Shown here piece after piece: positions 26,164 to 34,545 of a stretch of 64,000 bases of DNA (its first letter is position 1; every line of letters begins with the position of its first letter). Below the pieces are notes generated by a model that saw nothing but the letters and a program-made list of their open reading frames with translations, had not been told where the DNA came from and searched no databases. The translations under genes and the position numbers were made by a program. Origin of the DNA: Vulgatibacter incomptus_A. GTDB taxonomy: Bacteria; Myxococcota; Myxococcia; Myxococcales; Vulgatibacteraceae. The stretch is taken from positions 17,663-81,662 of the forward strand of contig JBEBXK010000015.1 of assembly GCA_040391605.1 (NCBI GenBank). The letters are read 5' to 3'.

Positions 26164-27044
26164 GCCGACCCCTGCGAGCCCCGGGGGCGCTCTTCGCCCT
26201 CTCTCTGGGTGGAGCTGCTTTGCTCCTCCTGGCCTCTACCCCCGCCTACGCGCAGGACACCCCCGATCTGACCAAGATCGCGGCGTTGATTCGATGGGGC
26301 GGGGTCGTCGCCTCGGTGCCGGTCCTCATCGGCGCCGTCTTCTTCATCAGACTGGTGGACGGCGTAGGCGATCGCCTGGGTGCCCGGTTCGCGAACCGGA
26401 GACCGACGATTCAAAAGGTCCAGACGACCGCGCGGTTCTTCATCTACACCGTGACGATCGCGATCGCGATCAGCCTGAGCATCCGGCTCGACTCGACCGC
26501 GCTCACCGTCATCGGCGGCGCCATGGCGTTCGCGGTCGGCTTCGCCCTGCGAGACCTGGTGGCGTCGTTCGTCGCCGGGATCACGATCATGTTCGACAGG
26601 CCCTTCCAGGTCGGCGATCGCGTCTCCTATGGAGGCCAATATGGAGACATCATCAAGATCGGCCTACGCAGCGTTCGAATGAACACGCTCGATCACAACA
26701 TCATCACCATCCCGAACAACAAAATCTTCACGGACGTCACGTCGAGCGGCAACTACGGCGCGCTCGAGATGCAGGTGCCGGTGGAGTTCTACGTCTCGGT
26801 CCAGCAGGATCCAAGGGTCGCCGCCGAGATCCTCCGGGAAGCCTGCCTCACCAGCCCCTACGTCTTCCTCGAGAGGCCCGTGCCGGTATCGTTCAAGCAG
26901 GTGCTCGTCCTGGAGAAGCTGGCGATCCATCTGAGGGCCCGGCCCTACGTCTTCGACACCAAGTACGAGAAGATCTTCGAGGCGGACGTCCACGCTCGCG
27001 TGATCGAGGCGTTCCGGCAGCGTGGGATCGATCCTTCGATCTGA
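26160..27044 (+). CDS. MscS-type mechanosensitive channel
   Basis: A 294-residue small-conductance channel homologue. A cleavable signal peptide is likely (MSRPLRAPG to AYAQ, residues 1-30). Two helices precede the pore helix GGAMAFAVGFALRDLVASFV, whose Gly/Ala packing and the following FDRPFQVGDRV match the MscS TM3/beta-domain junction. The beta domain contains IPNNKIFTDVTSS, and an alpha/beta C-terminal domain ends the protein. The start at 26160 lies inside the ATGA overlap with the ATPase gene; an earlier in-frame ATG would run into that gene. Family channels relieve turgor, but the obligate ATPase partner suggests a gated or signalling role. Confidence 0.92.
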   Translation: MSRPLRAPGALFALSLGGAALLLLASTPAYAQDTPDLTKIAALIRWGGVVASVPVLIGAVFFIRLVDGVGDRLGARFANRRPTIQKVQTTARFFIYTVTIAIAISLSIRLDSTALTVIGGAMAFAVGFALRDLVASFVAGITIMFDRPFQVGDRVSYGGQYGDIIKIGLRSVRMNTLDHNIITIPNNKIFTDVTSSGNYGALEMQVPVEFYVSVQQDPRVAAEILREACLTSPYVFLERPVPVSFKQVLVLEKLAIHLRARPYVFDTKYEKIFEADVHARVIEAFRQRGIDPSI

Positions 27045-27146
27045 TCGAGCCTCCCCGTATTGGGATCGCCATTCGCCCCTGCGGCAACCTTCCAATGAGG
27101 GCGCGCGCCTCCGATGATACCTTCCGGCGAGGAGAGTCCGCGAAAG

Positions 27147-28085
27147 ATGCCCCTGACCAACCTGCCCAAGGCCCGCGAGTCGCTGAAGGTCGAGGCTCCG
27201 GACCGCGAGACCTCGACGCTGTCCGTTCATGCCGCGGCTGCCCTCGATGCCCCCGTCGTCCTCTGTCTGCCGGCGATGGGGATCGAGGCGCGATTCTACG
27301 CGCCCCTCGCCGAGGCGCTCGTGGAGGCGGGGCTGCACGCCGCGGTGCTCGAGCTGCGCGGCCTCGGGACGAGCAGCGTCCGCCCCTCGCACCGGGTGGA
27401 CTTCGGCTACGCGACCATCGCCCAGCAAGATCTGCCCGCCGCGATCCGTGTGGTGCGCGAGCGCTTCCCGTCCTCGCCGCTCGTCCTGCTCGGCCACTCC
27501 CTCGGCGGCCAGGTGGCCACGCTCTATCTCGCCGGACATCCCGAAACGGAGGTCCGCGGCCTCGTCCTCGTCGCCAGCGGCGTGCCCTGGCATCGGCTGT
27601 GGCCGTTCCCGATGGGCCTCGTCGTGCATTCGATCGGCTGGCTCTTCCCGCTCCTCGCCCGCGTCCTCGGCTATTTCCCCGGGAGGCGCTTCGCCTTCGC
27701 AGGGAAAGAAGCGCGCACGGTGATCGCGGATTGGGGGCGCGTCGCCCGCACCGGCCGCTTCGCGCCAAGGGGCTGGTCGGGGCCTGCGCCCGAGGAGGCC
27801 CTGCGCTCGGTGCGGCTCCCCATCCTCGGCGTGAGCCTCGAGGACGATCGCTTCACCCCGAAGCCCACGGTCGACTTCATGATCGCCAAGATGCCCGCCG
27901 CGAGGGTGGAGAGCTTCCACTACGACTACCGGGCACACGGTGCGCCGCCGGTGGATCACGTACGCTGGCCGAGACATCCACGCGTGATCGTCGAGCGGAT
28001 CGCCGCCTGGGTGCGCGGCCTGGATGGGGACGCCGCTGCCACCGATGCGAGCATCGCCTTGAAGGAGAAATCCACGAGGGCGTAG
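27147..28085 (+). CDS. Alpha/beta hydrolase
   Basis: A 312-residue alpha/beta-hydrolase of the COG4757 type. The nucleophile elbow GHSLGG lies near residue 116, LCLPAMGIEARFYAPLA supplies the oxyanion region, and late Asp (LEDDRFTP) and His (ARWPRHP/GAPPVDH region) candidates are present. The start MPLTNLPKAR at 27147 is preferred to an ATG at 27114 because the downstream Met matches relatives, though neither has a strong ribosome site. It follows the MscS gene by about 100 bases on the same strand and might be read from the same transcript. The substrate is unknown. Confidence 0.85.
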   Translation: MPLTNLPKARESLKVEAPDRETSTLSVHAAAALDAPVVLCLPAMGIEARFYAPLAEALVEAGLHAAVLELRGLGTSSVRPSHRVDFGYATIAQQDLPAAIRVVRERFPSSPLVLLGHSLGGQVATLYLAGHPETEVRGLVLVASGVPWHRLWPFPMGLVVHSIGWLFPLLARVLGYFPGRRFAFAGKEARTVIADWGRVARTGRFAPRGWSGPAPEEALRSVRLPILGVSLEDDRFTPKPTVDFMIAKMPAARVESFHYDYRAHGAPPVDHVRWPRHPRVIVERIAAWVRGLDGDAAATDASIALKEKSTRA

Positions 28086-28330
28086 TCTACCGTCGGTGGT
28101 GACGGCAGAGCCGAAGTGGCTGCGCGCGGCCTCGAACGGCGATCGCATCTGCGCGTGATCGGTCCGGCTCGGATGATCGACCTGCGAGGCGCCAGGCGGC
28201 GAGCCGTTGCAGCCATGCAAGCGCCGCATCCCGCCCCAGTTCGGTCAGGTGCTCGCCAGGATCGATCCCGCTGGTCAGCGAGCGTCGCGTCCTGCGCATC
28301 CCCGCTCGGCGAAGGAGCCCAAGGTGCGCG

Positions 28331-28978
28331 TCAGGCCGGCAGGCGCCGATCGAGCGCGAGGATCGAGAGAGCGAGCACCGCCCCGCCCGCCACGAAGCCC
28401 GCGATCACGTCCGTCGCCCTGTGGACCCCCAGGACGACGCGCGAGCCGCCGATGAGCGCGGCGACGAGGATCGAGCCCAAGTAGCCCCAGCGACGGAAGC
28501 CCGGATGGAGCCGTGTCAGGACGGCGAACAGGATCCCGTAGATGGCCACCGAGGCCATCGCGTGGCCGCTGGGGAAGCTGAAAATCCCCGGCGGCACGAT
28601 CGCGGCGAGCGGGACGAGGAACAGCTCCGACCCCAGCACCGTGATCGCCCGCATCGCCGCTACCAGCCACGGCGGGCTCTTGCTGCCTGTGGGAGCCCTC
28701 CCACCGTCGATTCGCGGGCGCTCGGTCTGACTCAACGTCAAGCGGCCTGGCCTGATCCTCTGGACGCCGCCTTCACCCCGGAGGAGCCGCTTCGAGACGC
28801 GACCGCCGGTGCCGTATGTCCGTCGCTCCGGTGGAAGCCGCGATCTTGGTTCTGGTAAGCCCGCGATCCCCGGAGTGATACGCTCGGGCGATGAATCCAC
28901 GGACTCGCGAAGGGCTCGATCTCTCCACCGACCTGCTCGAGCGCTGGCGCCGCTTCGTCGCGTCGGCCGGGTCGCCAT
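28331..28978 (-). pseudogene. PAP2-family phosphatase with an internal deletion
   Basis: The frame contains the second and third PAP2 signature motifs (FSFPSGHAM and SRVVLGVHRATDVIAGF) and the typical PWLVAAMRAITVLGS entry helix. The piece between that helix and PSGH is missing: about 50 residues that should carry a helix pair and the first motif KxxxxxxRP. Without the first motif the phosphatase active site is incomplete. The open frame extends upstream to 28978, but the N-terminal 90 residues look non-genuine and overlap the divergent HD gene. It is either a decayed gene or an unusual short form. Confidence 0.6.
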
Positions 28979-29883
28979 CCGTTTCGGATCAGGCGGTCGA
29001 TGCAGCGTTCCACGACCTCGCCCGTCGGTACGGCGATCCGCGCCGCGCCTACCACAACGTCGACCACCTCAGGCATTGCTTCCGTGAGCTCGACGGGGCC
29101 AGGCGGCACCCGGCCTATGCCTCTCGCGATCTCCGGGCGATCGAGCTGGCGCTCTGGTTCCATGACGCGGTCTACCGCTCGTTCTGGTCGAACAACGAGG
29201 CCAAGAGCGCCGACCTGATGGAGACCGTCGCCCCGGGGCTTGGCTTCTCTCCGGAGGTCGTCGCCGCGACCCGGCGCATGATCGAAGGCACGAAGGCGCA
29301 CGCCTCCACGGACGATCCCGATGAGCAGCTGATGTTCGACTGCGATCTCTCGATCCTGGGACAAGAGGAGCCGGTCTTCGCCCGATTCCAGCAAGGGGTC
29401 CGGAAGGAGTACCAGTGGGTTCCCGGCTTCCTCTACGCGCGCCGCAGACGCACATTCCTCGAGTCGTTGCTCGCCCGCCCCGCCATCTTCCAGAGCGTAC
29501 CGCTCCATGCCGCCTACGAGTCCTCGGCTCGGCGCAACATCGAGGCCGCCGTTCGGGGCCCCGACGCGAAGGACCGAGGCCCGCGTAGCGTCTCCTTCGA
29601 CGACAGCCGGGTCTGGACCCACCGCGGAGACGCCACCCTGGACCAGGTGCGCTGGGATGCGCTCCAGCGAGTCGTGATCATCACCACCGACACCGGCCCG
29701 TTCACCGATGACGTGTTCTGGCTCCTCGACGGCGGTGACGGCGGGCTCGTCGCGGGCAGCGAAGACGCTGGAGCGAACGAGCTCCGCGATCGGCTGATGA
29801 AGCTCCCGGACTTCGACTTCAAGGCGATGGCCCAGGCGATGGGTTGTTCGGAGAACGCGGAGTTCGTCGTCTGGCGCCGTTGA
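28891..29883 (+). CDS. HD-superfamily predicted phosphohydrolase fused to a C-terminal domain
   Basis: A 330-residue protein. Residues 1-205 resemble the COG4339 predicted metal-dependent HD hydrolases: YHNVDHLRHCF near residue 54, ELALWFHDAVY near 84, NNEAKSADL, and a later FDCDLSILG. The remaining 115 residues are a separate domain (VVIITTDTGPFTDDVFWLLDGGDGGLVAGSE and LPDFDFKAMAQAMGC) that looks like a stand-alone small-protein family with an acidic, substrate-like core. The fusion is unusual. The ATG at 28891 overlaps the opposite-strand frame of the PAP2 relic, which argues that the relic starts later. Confidence 0.8.
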   Translation: MNPRTREGLDLSTDLLERWRRFVASAGSPSVSDQAVDAAFHDLARRYGDPRRAYHNVDHLRHCFRELDGARRHPAYASRDLRAIELALWFHDAVYRSFWSNNEAKSADLMETVAPGLGFSPEVVAATRRMIEGTKAHASTDDPDEQLMFDCDLSILGQEEPVFARFQQGVRKEYQWVPGFLYARRRRTFLESLLARPAIFQSVPLHAAYESSARRNIEAAVRGPDAKDRGPRSVSFDDSRVWTHRGDATLDQVRWDALQRVVIITTDTGPFTDDVFWLLDGGDGGLVAGSEDAGANELRDRLMKLPDFDFKAMAQAMGCSENAEFVVWRR

Positions 29884-29928
29884 GATCCTTCAGCGATCGG
29901 TTGAGCACCGGAGTGGTCGCCGGCCTCT

Positions 29929-30125
29929 TCAGGGCGGGGTATCCGATGCACGAGCGCCGCCCCCCACCTCGTTCAGAAAAGCCAGGGTGAGGTGCATTCC
30001 CTCCGGCTTCGACCACCTGGCATCGGAAGCCAAGGGACGCAGCCGTACCAGCGTCGTCTCGAGCGAGTCGCGGACATTCGCATCAGGATTCACCGCGACG
30101 TACAACTGCATCTCTTGGCCCTCCG
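29929..30125 (-). pseudogene. thpR: Truncated duplicate of thpR
   Basis: The first 49 codons match the complete thpR at 21975-22541 closely (MQLYVAVNPD versus MRLYVAMDPD, then ARWSKPEGMHLTLAFL identical), and the similarity continues about 15 bases upstream of the ATG. After NEVGGG the frame diverges and stops, losing the second HxTx motif. By eye the shared stretch is roughly 85 percent identical at the DNA level. It is a partial duplication or a recombination relic, not a functional enzyme. Confidence 0.85.
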
Positions 30126-30374
30126 CGCACCAGCTCCCATGGTAACGCTCTTGGCGCGATGGACGCCTTCTCCGGAGCGGCGCCGCGGGCAACGGTGAGG
30201 CAGGAGCGCCGGCGAGTGGCCGCGCGAGGACAGATGATAGGCGCTCCAACCACCCCAACTCCCTGAATTCACATCGAACTACCACACGAAATGATTCTTT
30301 GTGTGCCATCAATTGACTCATTGTTTGATTCCGGTAGGATCGAGTCATCATCCCCATCCTCCCCCCGGAGAAAT

Positions 30375-31973
30375 ATGAGCCAGATCAAGCTTGCCAGTCT
30401 TTTGCCCGTGGCGTTGATCGCCACCCTTGGATTCGGCTGTCAGCAGGAACCGCCAGACCCAGCACAGGAATCCTTCGCTCAGCAGAAGCATGCGTTGATC
30501 CACGAACGATCGCTTGCCGTCACCGAGGTGGCGATGCTGGAGGATTTCCCCCTCGAACGGGTCCTCGACCAGCTCGCCTCACAGTCCGGCGTCCCCGGCA
30601 TGACCGCGCTGAAGCTCTTCAACCAGCTCTGGGACACCCAGAACCCCGCGCCGGGGATCGCCCCGGGCCCCCATTGCGACGACCATTCGAGCTTCGCTGG
30701 TGGCCCCGGACTCAACGAGTTTCCGTGGGAGTGCCCCAGGGTCGAGAGCTACCAGGCCGGAGTCGATCCATTCCGCGGCGACCCCAGGGAACACCTCTAC
30801 ATGCCCATCGGCCTCTTCAATCGCTTCGATCTCGCCCCCTCGAACGGCGCACACTGTGGCGAATACCGGATCGTTTACGCGATGAGACCCGGGCACCCCG
30901 ATGCGATCCTGAGAGGCCGGAACTTCATCATCTTCGAGGCGATCCTCCCCAACCCCATGCCTGCGATGGGTCTGGACGCGTGCAAGGATGTGGCCGTCTT
31001 CTGGAGCCAGCTCTCCGACCCGACGATGAGCGATGCCAGCAGGCGATCGGGCCTGGAGAAGTTCTATTTCCATGGCCTCGGCATGTCTTCCATCAGCTTC
31101 GATCCGGTGGTCCACGTGAACCACTACGGCCTGATGGTCGGCGGCAACGGCTACTCCTGCTCCACCGGGCAGATCCGGACCAACCAGTTCGTAGACGGCC
31201 CGTGGAACATGCGCGAGTACAAGCTGACCAACGACTGCCGCTGCGGGACCTGCGAGCTGAAGATGGTCCCGATGACCGTGAAGGACAATCCCTACGGCGA
31301 TCTCTTCAACTCGAGCAGCCCCGAGCCGCTCGCGCCGGCCCTTCGAAACACGATCATCAACCAGGTCCACACCCTCGCGACCAACGACATCAATCGCTTC
31401 GGCTACCGCGTGGACGACAGCCTCAACGCGGCAGAGAGCCCCATCGACGATCCGGCCCAGATCAACAACTATCCGCAGCAGTTCGTGTCGTCGCCGTTCG
31501 GCCCCTTCGCCTCGGCCATCGCAGCAAACATCCCCCCTACGTCCTCGCTCACCCCTGACCACATCATCGCTCGTGCGCACGCCCTCTCCTGCGCCGGCTG
31601 CCACCGGCAGAGCGATAGTGCCGATCTGGGCCAAGGCATGATCTGGCCCAACTCACAGGGCTTCACCCATGTCCATGAGTTCGCCAGCGGCACGCCGCTC
31701 TCCTTCGAGATCTCCGATGGTCTGAAGGACGTCTTCCTGCCGTTCCGTGAACAGATCCTCATGGAATTCCTCGCCGCCGGCTCGAGCGGACCCGGAGCCG
31801 ATCGCTGCGCGATCCGGACCCCCGAGCCGCTGGATCTGACTCCCGCCGAATGCGCCGAGCTCGCCAAGACCAAATCGGCCCGCCCCTTCCCCGCCGATGC
31901 TTCTCGCCTCATTCGCTCCTTGCGCACCAAGTGGGAAGGCAGAGGCATCCTGGGTCGAATGGCCGGCCATTGA
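30375..31973 (+). CDS. Lipoprotein with a single c-type haem motif
   Basis: A 532-residue secreted lipoprotein. The signal ends at Cys22 (LGFGC), and the start ATG has GGAG six bases upstream. A single haem c attachment motif CAGCH lies at residues 406-410. Earlier Cys residues (CDDH, CPRVES, CRCGTC) may form disulphides. The body (YMPIGLFNRFDLAP, CGEYRIVYA, FWSQLSD) resembles large conserved hypothetical proteins of myxobacteria; no enzymatic assignment is possible. It has about 270 bases of upstream sequence with the lower-GC composition of a promoter and is followed by a strong terminator at 32062. Confidence 0.82.
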   Translation: MSQIKLASLLPVALIATLGFGCQQEPPDPAQESFAQQKHALIHERSLAVTEVAMLEDFPLERVLDQLASQSGVPGMTALKLFNQLWDTQNPAPGIAPGPHCDDHSSFAGGPGLNEFPWECPRVESYQAGVDPFRGDPREHLYMPIGLFNRFDLAPSNGAHCGEYRIVYAMRPGHPDAILRGRNFIIFEAILPNPMPAMGLDACKDVAVFWSQLSDPTMSDASRRSGLEKFYFHGLGMSSISFDPVVHVNHYGLMVGGNGYSCSTGQIRTNQFVDGPWNMREYKLTNDCRCGTCELKMVPMTVKDNPYGDLFNSSSPEPLAPALRNTIINQVHTLATNDINRFGYRVDDSLNAAESPIDDPAQINNYPQQFVSSPFGPFASAIAANIPPTSSLTPDHIIARAHALSCAGCHRQSDSADLGQGMIWPNSQGFTHVHEFASGTPLSFEISDGLKDVFLPFREQILMEFLAAGSSGPGADRCAIRTPEPLDLTPAECAELAKTKSARPFPADASRLIRSLRTKWEGRGILGRMAGH

Positions 31974-32061
31974 CCTAGCCGATCCAGTCCCGCCCTATCG
32001 GTAGCGTCGTCTGCTGCCGATACGCTTCCGCTCAGGCGGGAGTCGGGCGTAGGCAACAACG

Positions 32062-32110
32062 GACCGCAGCCGCACGACTCCGATCGTGCGGCTGCGGTCT
32101 TCTTCATTTC
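32062..32110 (+). terminator. Rho-independent terminator of the haem lipoprotein gene
   Basis: A perfect 16-base-pair stem (GACCGCAGCCGCACGA at 32062-32077 with its complement at 32084-32099) closes a six-base loop and is followed by a pyrimidine-rich TCTTCTTCATTT run. It lies 88 bases after the lipoprotein stop codon. Confidence 0.9.
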
Positions 32111-32278
32111 AAAGCAATGTATCGGCGTCGACGGCCACGACGATCCGCCAGGGCTAGAGCCGGATCGCCTCGTCAGCAGGCCTTCCGTCGCTCACCGCGG
32201 CCAGCCCTCGGTGACCGCAGCATCGAGCGTGGCCCGGTGCTGAAGGGGGGACTTCACAGGCCGAGACGGCGAGGATGT

Positions 32279-32585
32279 CGTCGGGGTCCAGGCCGAGCTC
32301 GATCGCTGGGTTGTCGAGATCGCTGGCGAGCGCGAACGCGGCACCACCGGAAAGCGGCCGCTCCGCGTCTTCCTCGAGGTCGAGCAGGCAGCGCTCCTGC
32401 CGCTGCCGACGATCCGGTTCGGGCCGGTCGTCCGGAAGGAGGCGCGCGTCCACCAGGACAGCCACGTCGCCTTCGAGAAGCGCCTCTACTCGGTCCCTTG
32501 GCGCTGGAGCGGCACGAGAACGTTCTCATCGTCGGCCCCACCGGCGTCGGGAAGTCGAGCCCGATGCGCCCACCAGGCGGCGCCG
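32279..32585 (+). pseudogene. istA: IS21-family relic (istA C-terminus joined to istB P-loop)
   Basis: One frame reads as the C-terminal part of an IS21 transposase (ERERGTTGKRPLRVF, EEVEQAALLPLP-like segment, then HVAFEKRLYSVPWRW). Near 32515 it switches frame to the IstB ATPase segment LERHENVLIVGPTGVGKS, with Walker A intact. The istA end and the first 90 or so codons of istB are missing, and nothing recognisable follows. The insertion sequence is therefore internally deleted and immobile. Confidence 0.8.
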
Positions 32586-32969
32586 GAGCCAGTCGAGTCT
32601 TCCGAGCACGCGCGGGTTTCTCCCCGCGGTAGGAGCCTGTCCCGCGTGAAGATCCGCCCGACTCTCCCCGGCGTCGCGATCCCGTCCACCTCGGCCGCTC
32701 CCGGCTCGACCAGAGAGGCAGGCGCGGCCCGGGTTAGCCTCGCGCAGGCTGATGGATGCCCGCGGCTTCGGCTTACGAGGCCAGCTACAGCGATCCCGAA
32801 GTAGCGCCTTCCAGCTTCTTGGGAGCCGGAGCTGCGGTCGTCCATTCGCCTGCGTTCGCCTCACGGCGCGGCCAGCGTGGCAGACCGAAGTTGAAAGCAG
32901 GTGGCAGCCGGCCTTCCCCCAGCATCAGGCTCGCTCGGGCAGGGTCGTCCAGCAACCAATGCGGGAGGC
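32586..32969. other. Non-coding interval between IS21 relic and membrane protein gene
   Basis: No gene could be supported. Short GC-rich frames run on both strands without recognisable motifs or ribosome sites. Confidence 0.5.
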
Positions 32970-33359
32970 TCATGCGTTCCGCAGCGCGAAATACTCGCAT
33001 CGCGAGAATGACGACCGCACCGAGACGATCGCCTGCACGCCCAAGAGCGCGAGCAGGAAGTAGAGTTCGGTCTGCTCCTTCGGCGGCTTTGCTGCCAGCG
33101 CCGGCACGCGCCAGAGAAGCTCGAGCCCCACGATTGTTCCGACGGCGAGAAGTGTCGCGACCTGCAGCCAGCATCCGAAGCCGCGACGAAACCTCCCGGC
33201 CTTGAAATAGGCGCTCGGCTCGGGGATCTTCTCGGGCCCGTCTACGCCAGGGATCGGAGGGAGGTCCGAAACGGCCGCCAAAAGCACCTTCTCGAGTTCC
33301 CCCACCCTACGGTCAAGCTCGGCATGGAGCCCCGCCTCGATCTCCTCGAGCGACGGCAT
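32970..33359 (-). CDS. Two-helix membrane protein partner of the ImmA/IrrE protease
   Basis: A 129-residue protein. The N-terminal 60 residues are charged (MPSLEEIEAGLHAELDRRVGELEKVL). Two transmembrane helices follow, about residues 66-86 (VATLLAVGTIVGLELLW) and 98-115 (LYFLLALLGVQAIVSV). It starts 29 bases after the stop of an ImmA/IrrE metallopeptidase gene on the same strand and is presumably co-transcribed. No family is recognised; a membrane substrate or effector of the protease is a possibility. Confidence 0.7.
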   Translation of the reverse strand: MPSLEEIEAGLHAELDRRVGELEKVLLAAVSDLPPIPGVDGPEKIPEPSAYFKAGRFRRGFGCWLQVATLLAVGTIVGLELLWRVPALAAKPPKEQTELYFLLALLGVQAIVSVRSSFSRCEYFALRNA

Positions 33360-33388
33360 CGGCTCTTCGCCACCCGCCTGCTTCTCGC

Positions 33389-33892
33389 TCAGCAGTACCC
33401 CGCCAGCTTCCCCAAACGGATCCGCATCGCCGGCTCCGAGACCTCGAACATTCGAGCGAGTTTCGGCACGTCGGCGCCGTAGGACATGGCGATCGGATCG
33501 AGCATCCAGAACGGCATCAGGAGGTCGGCGGCGAAGCGGTTGGCCTCGACCTCCTTCGGGTCGTTGTCATGCCAGCCGCCGGGCCGATACGCCTCGCCGA
33601 GCGGGTGCATCATCAGATGGCCGAGCTCGTGTGCGATCGTGAAGCGCTGGCGAAAAGGCGTCTGCCCCAGCCTCGACACCTGGATCTCGGCGGAGTTCTC
33701 GTCCGCGAAGATGCGGCCCGCCCACGGCGCGAAGGGCAGGAAGGTGACCTTGATTCTCAAAGCACGGGCGAGTTCTTCGACGTCCACCGGGGGAGCGACG
33801 ATCCCGAAAGTGCGGAGCACTCGATCGGCATCGGCTCCACTGTCGCGCAATCGCTTCCAGAGCGGCTGCTGGAGCTGCTTGACGAGCGACAT
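33389..33892 (-). CDS. ImmA/IrrE-family metallo-endopeptidase
   Basis: A 167-residue protease of the COG2856 family. The zinc motif HELGH is at residues 88-92 (TIAHELGHLMMHP), with the downstream EVEANRFAADLLMP helix carrying the third ligand. The start ATG is fixed by AAGGAGGT seven bases upstream. In phages, ICEs and Deinococcus such proteases cleave a partner repressor to induce genes. Here no HTH repressor is adjacent; instead a small membrane protein gene follows. Its siting between IS21 debris and a frameshifted acyltransferase fits an accessory element. Confidence 0.92.
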   Translation of the reverse strand: MSLVKQLQQPLWKRLRDSGADADRVLRTFGIVAPPVDVEELARALRIKVTFLPFAPWAGRIFADENSAEIQVSRLGQTPFRQRFTIAHELGHLMMHPLGEAYRPGGWHDNDPKEVEANRFAADLLMPFWMLDPIAMSYGADVPKLARMFEVSEPAMRIRLGKLAGYC

Positions 33893-34545
33893 GGCGACCT
33901 CCTTTCGACTTCGATACTCGCCCGGCTCGTGCGGGCCCGTCAATCTGGCGCTCCCTATCAATCTGTGCCCAGCCACGCAATCAGATGCGAGGACGCGCCA
34001 GACGGTGCGATGGCTGGGCGTGAGGGCCCTTGCCCTGCCGTGAAAGTCCCGGGACACGGTCATCACCAAGCCTGGGATTTCCCGCGCCTCCCTGGCCACC
34101 GCTTTGGGGATCCAACCGCGTGGGCAGGGCCAGCCATTGCGCCGCCTCCTGGAAGACGTGGAACTCGGTTCCGTCATGAATGCCTCCGAACTGCGCCGGA
34201 ACAAGATGACAAGGCTACCGCAAGCCTCTGACATTCCCCGAAAGGTCCATAATTCCGCGATGTTCCATACAACCAGGGTGAAACGTACCGGGGGCGGTCT
34301 TGAGTCGCGGGGGCTCACGACCATCCCAGAGTCGCGCTGCCGCGGCATTGTCGGGAAAGTGCGCCGAGGAATCGCCCAGCACGTGGCCCGCATCAGGTTG
34401 CGAGCGGTGCCCACAAGTGAACCAGCAGCGGGTACAGACGCCGCTGCAGGTTCGTCCGCACCGCTCTCGCGGACGGCCCATTTCTGGACCAGACAGGAAA
34501 GAGCCCGTTGAATCGTGAATCGCCCTCTTCCCACCGTCCACTCCA
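33893..34545. other. Gene-free interval
   Basis: No coding region can be supported on either strand between the ImmA start and the acyltransferase start. The only legible signal is the ImmA ribosome site at its left edge. Confidence 0.55.

Noticed and set aside
26294..28102. A 602-codon plus-strand frame across the MscS and hydrolase genes
   Set aside because: Out-of-frame shadow of two well-supported genes; composition almost entirely Arg, Pro, Asp and Gly.
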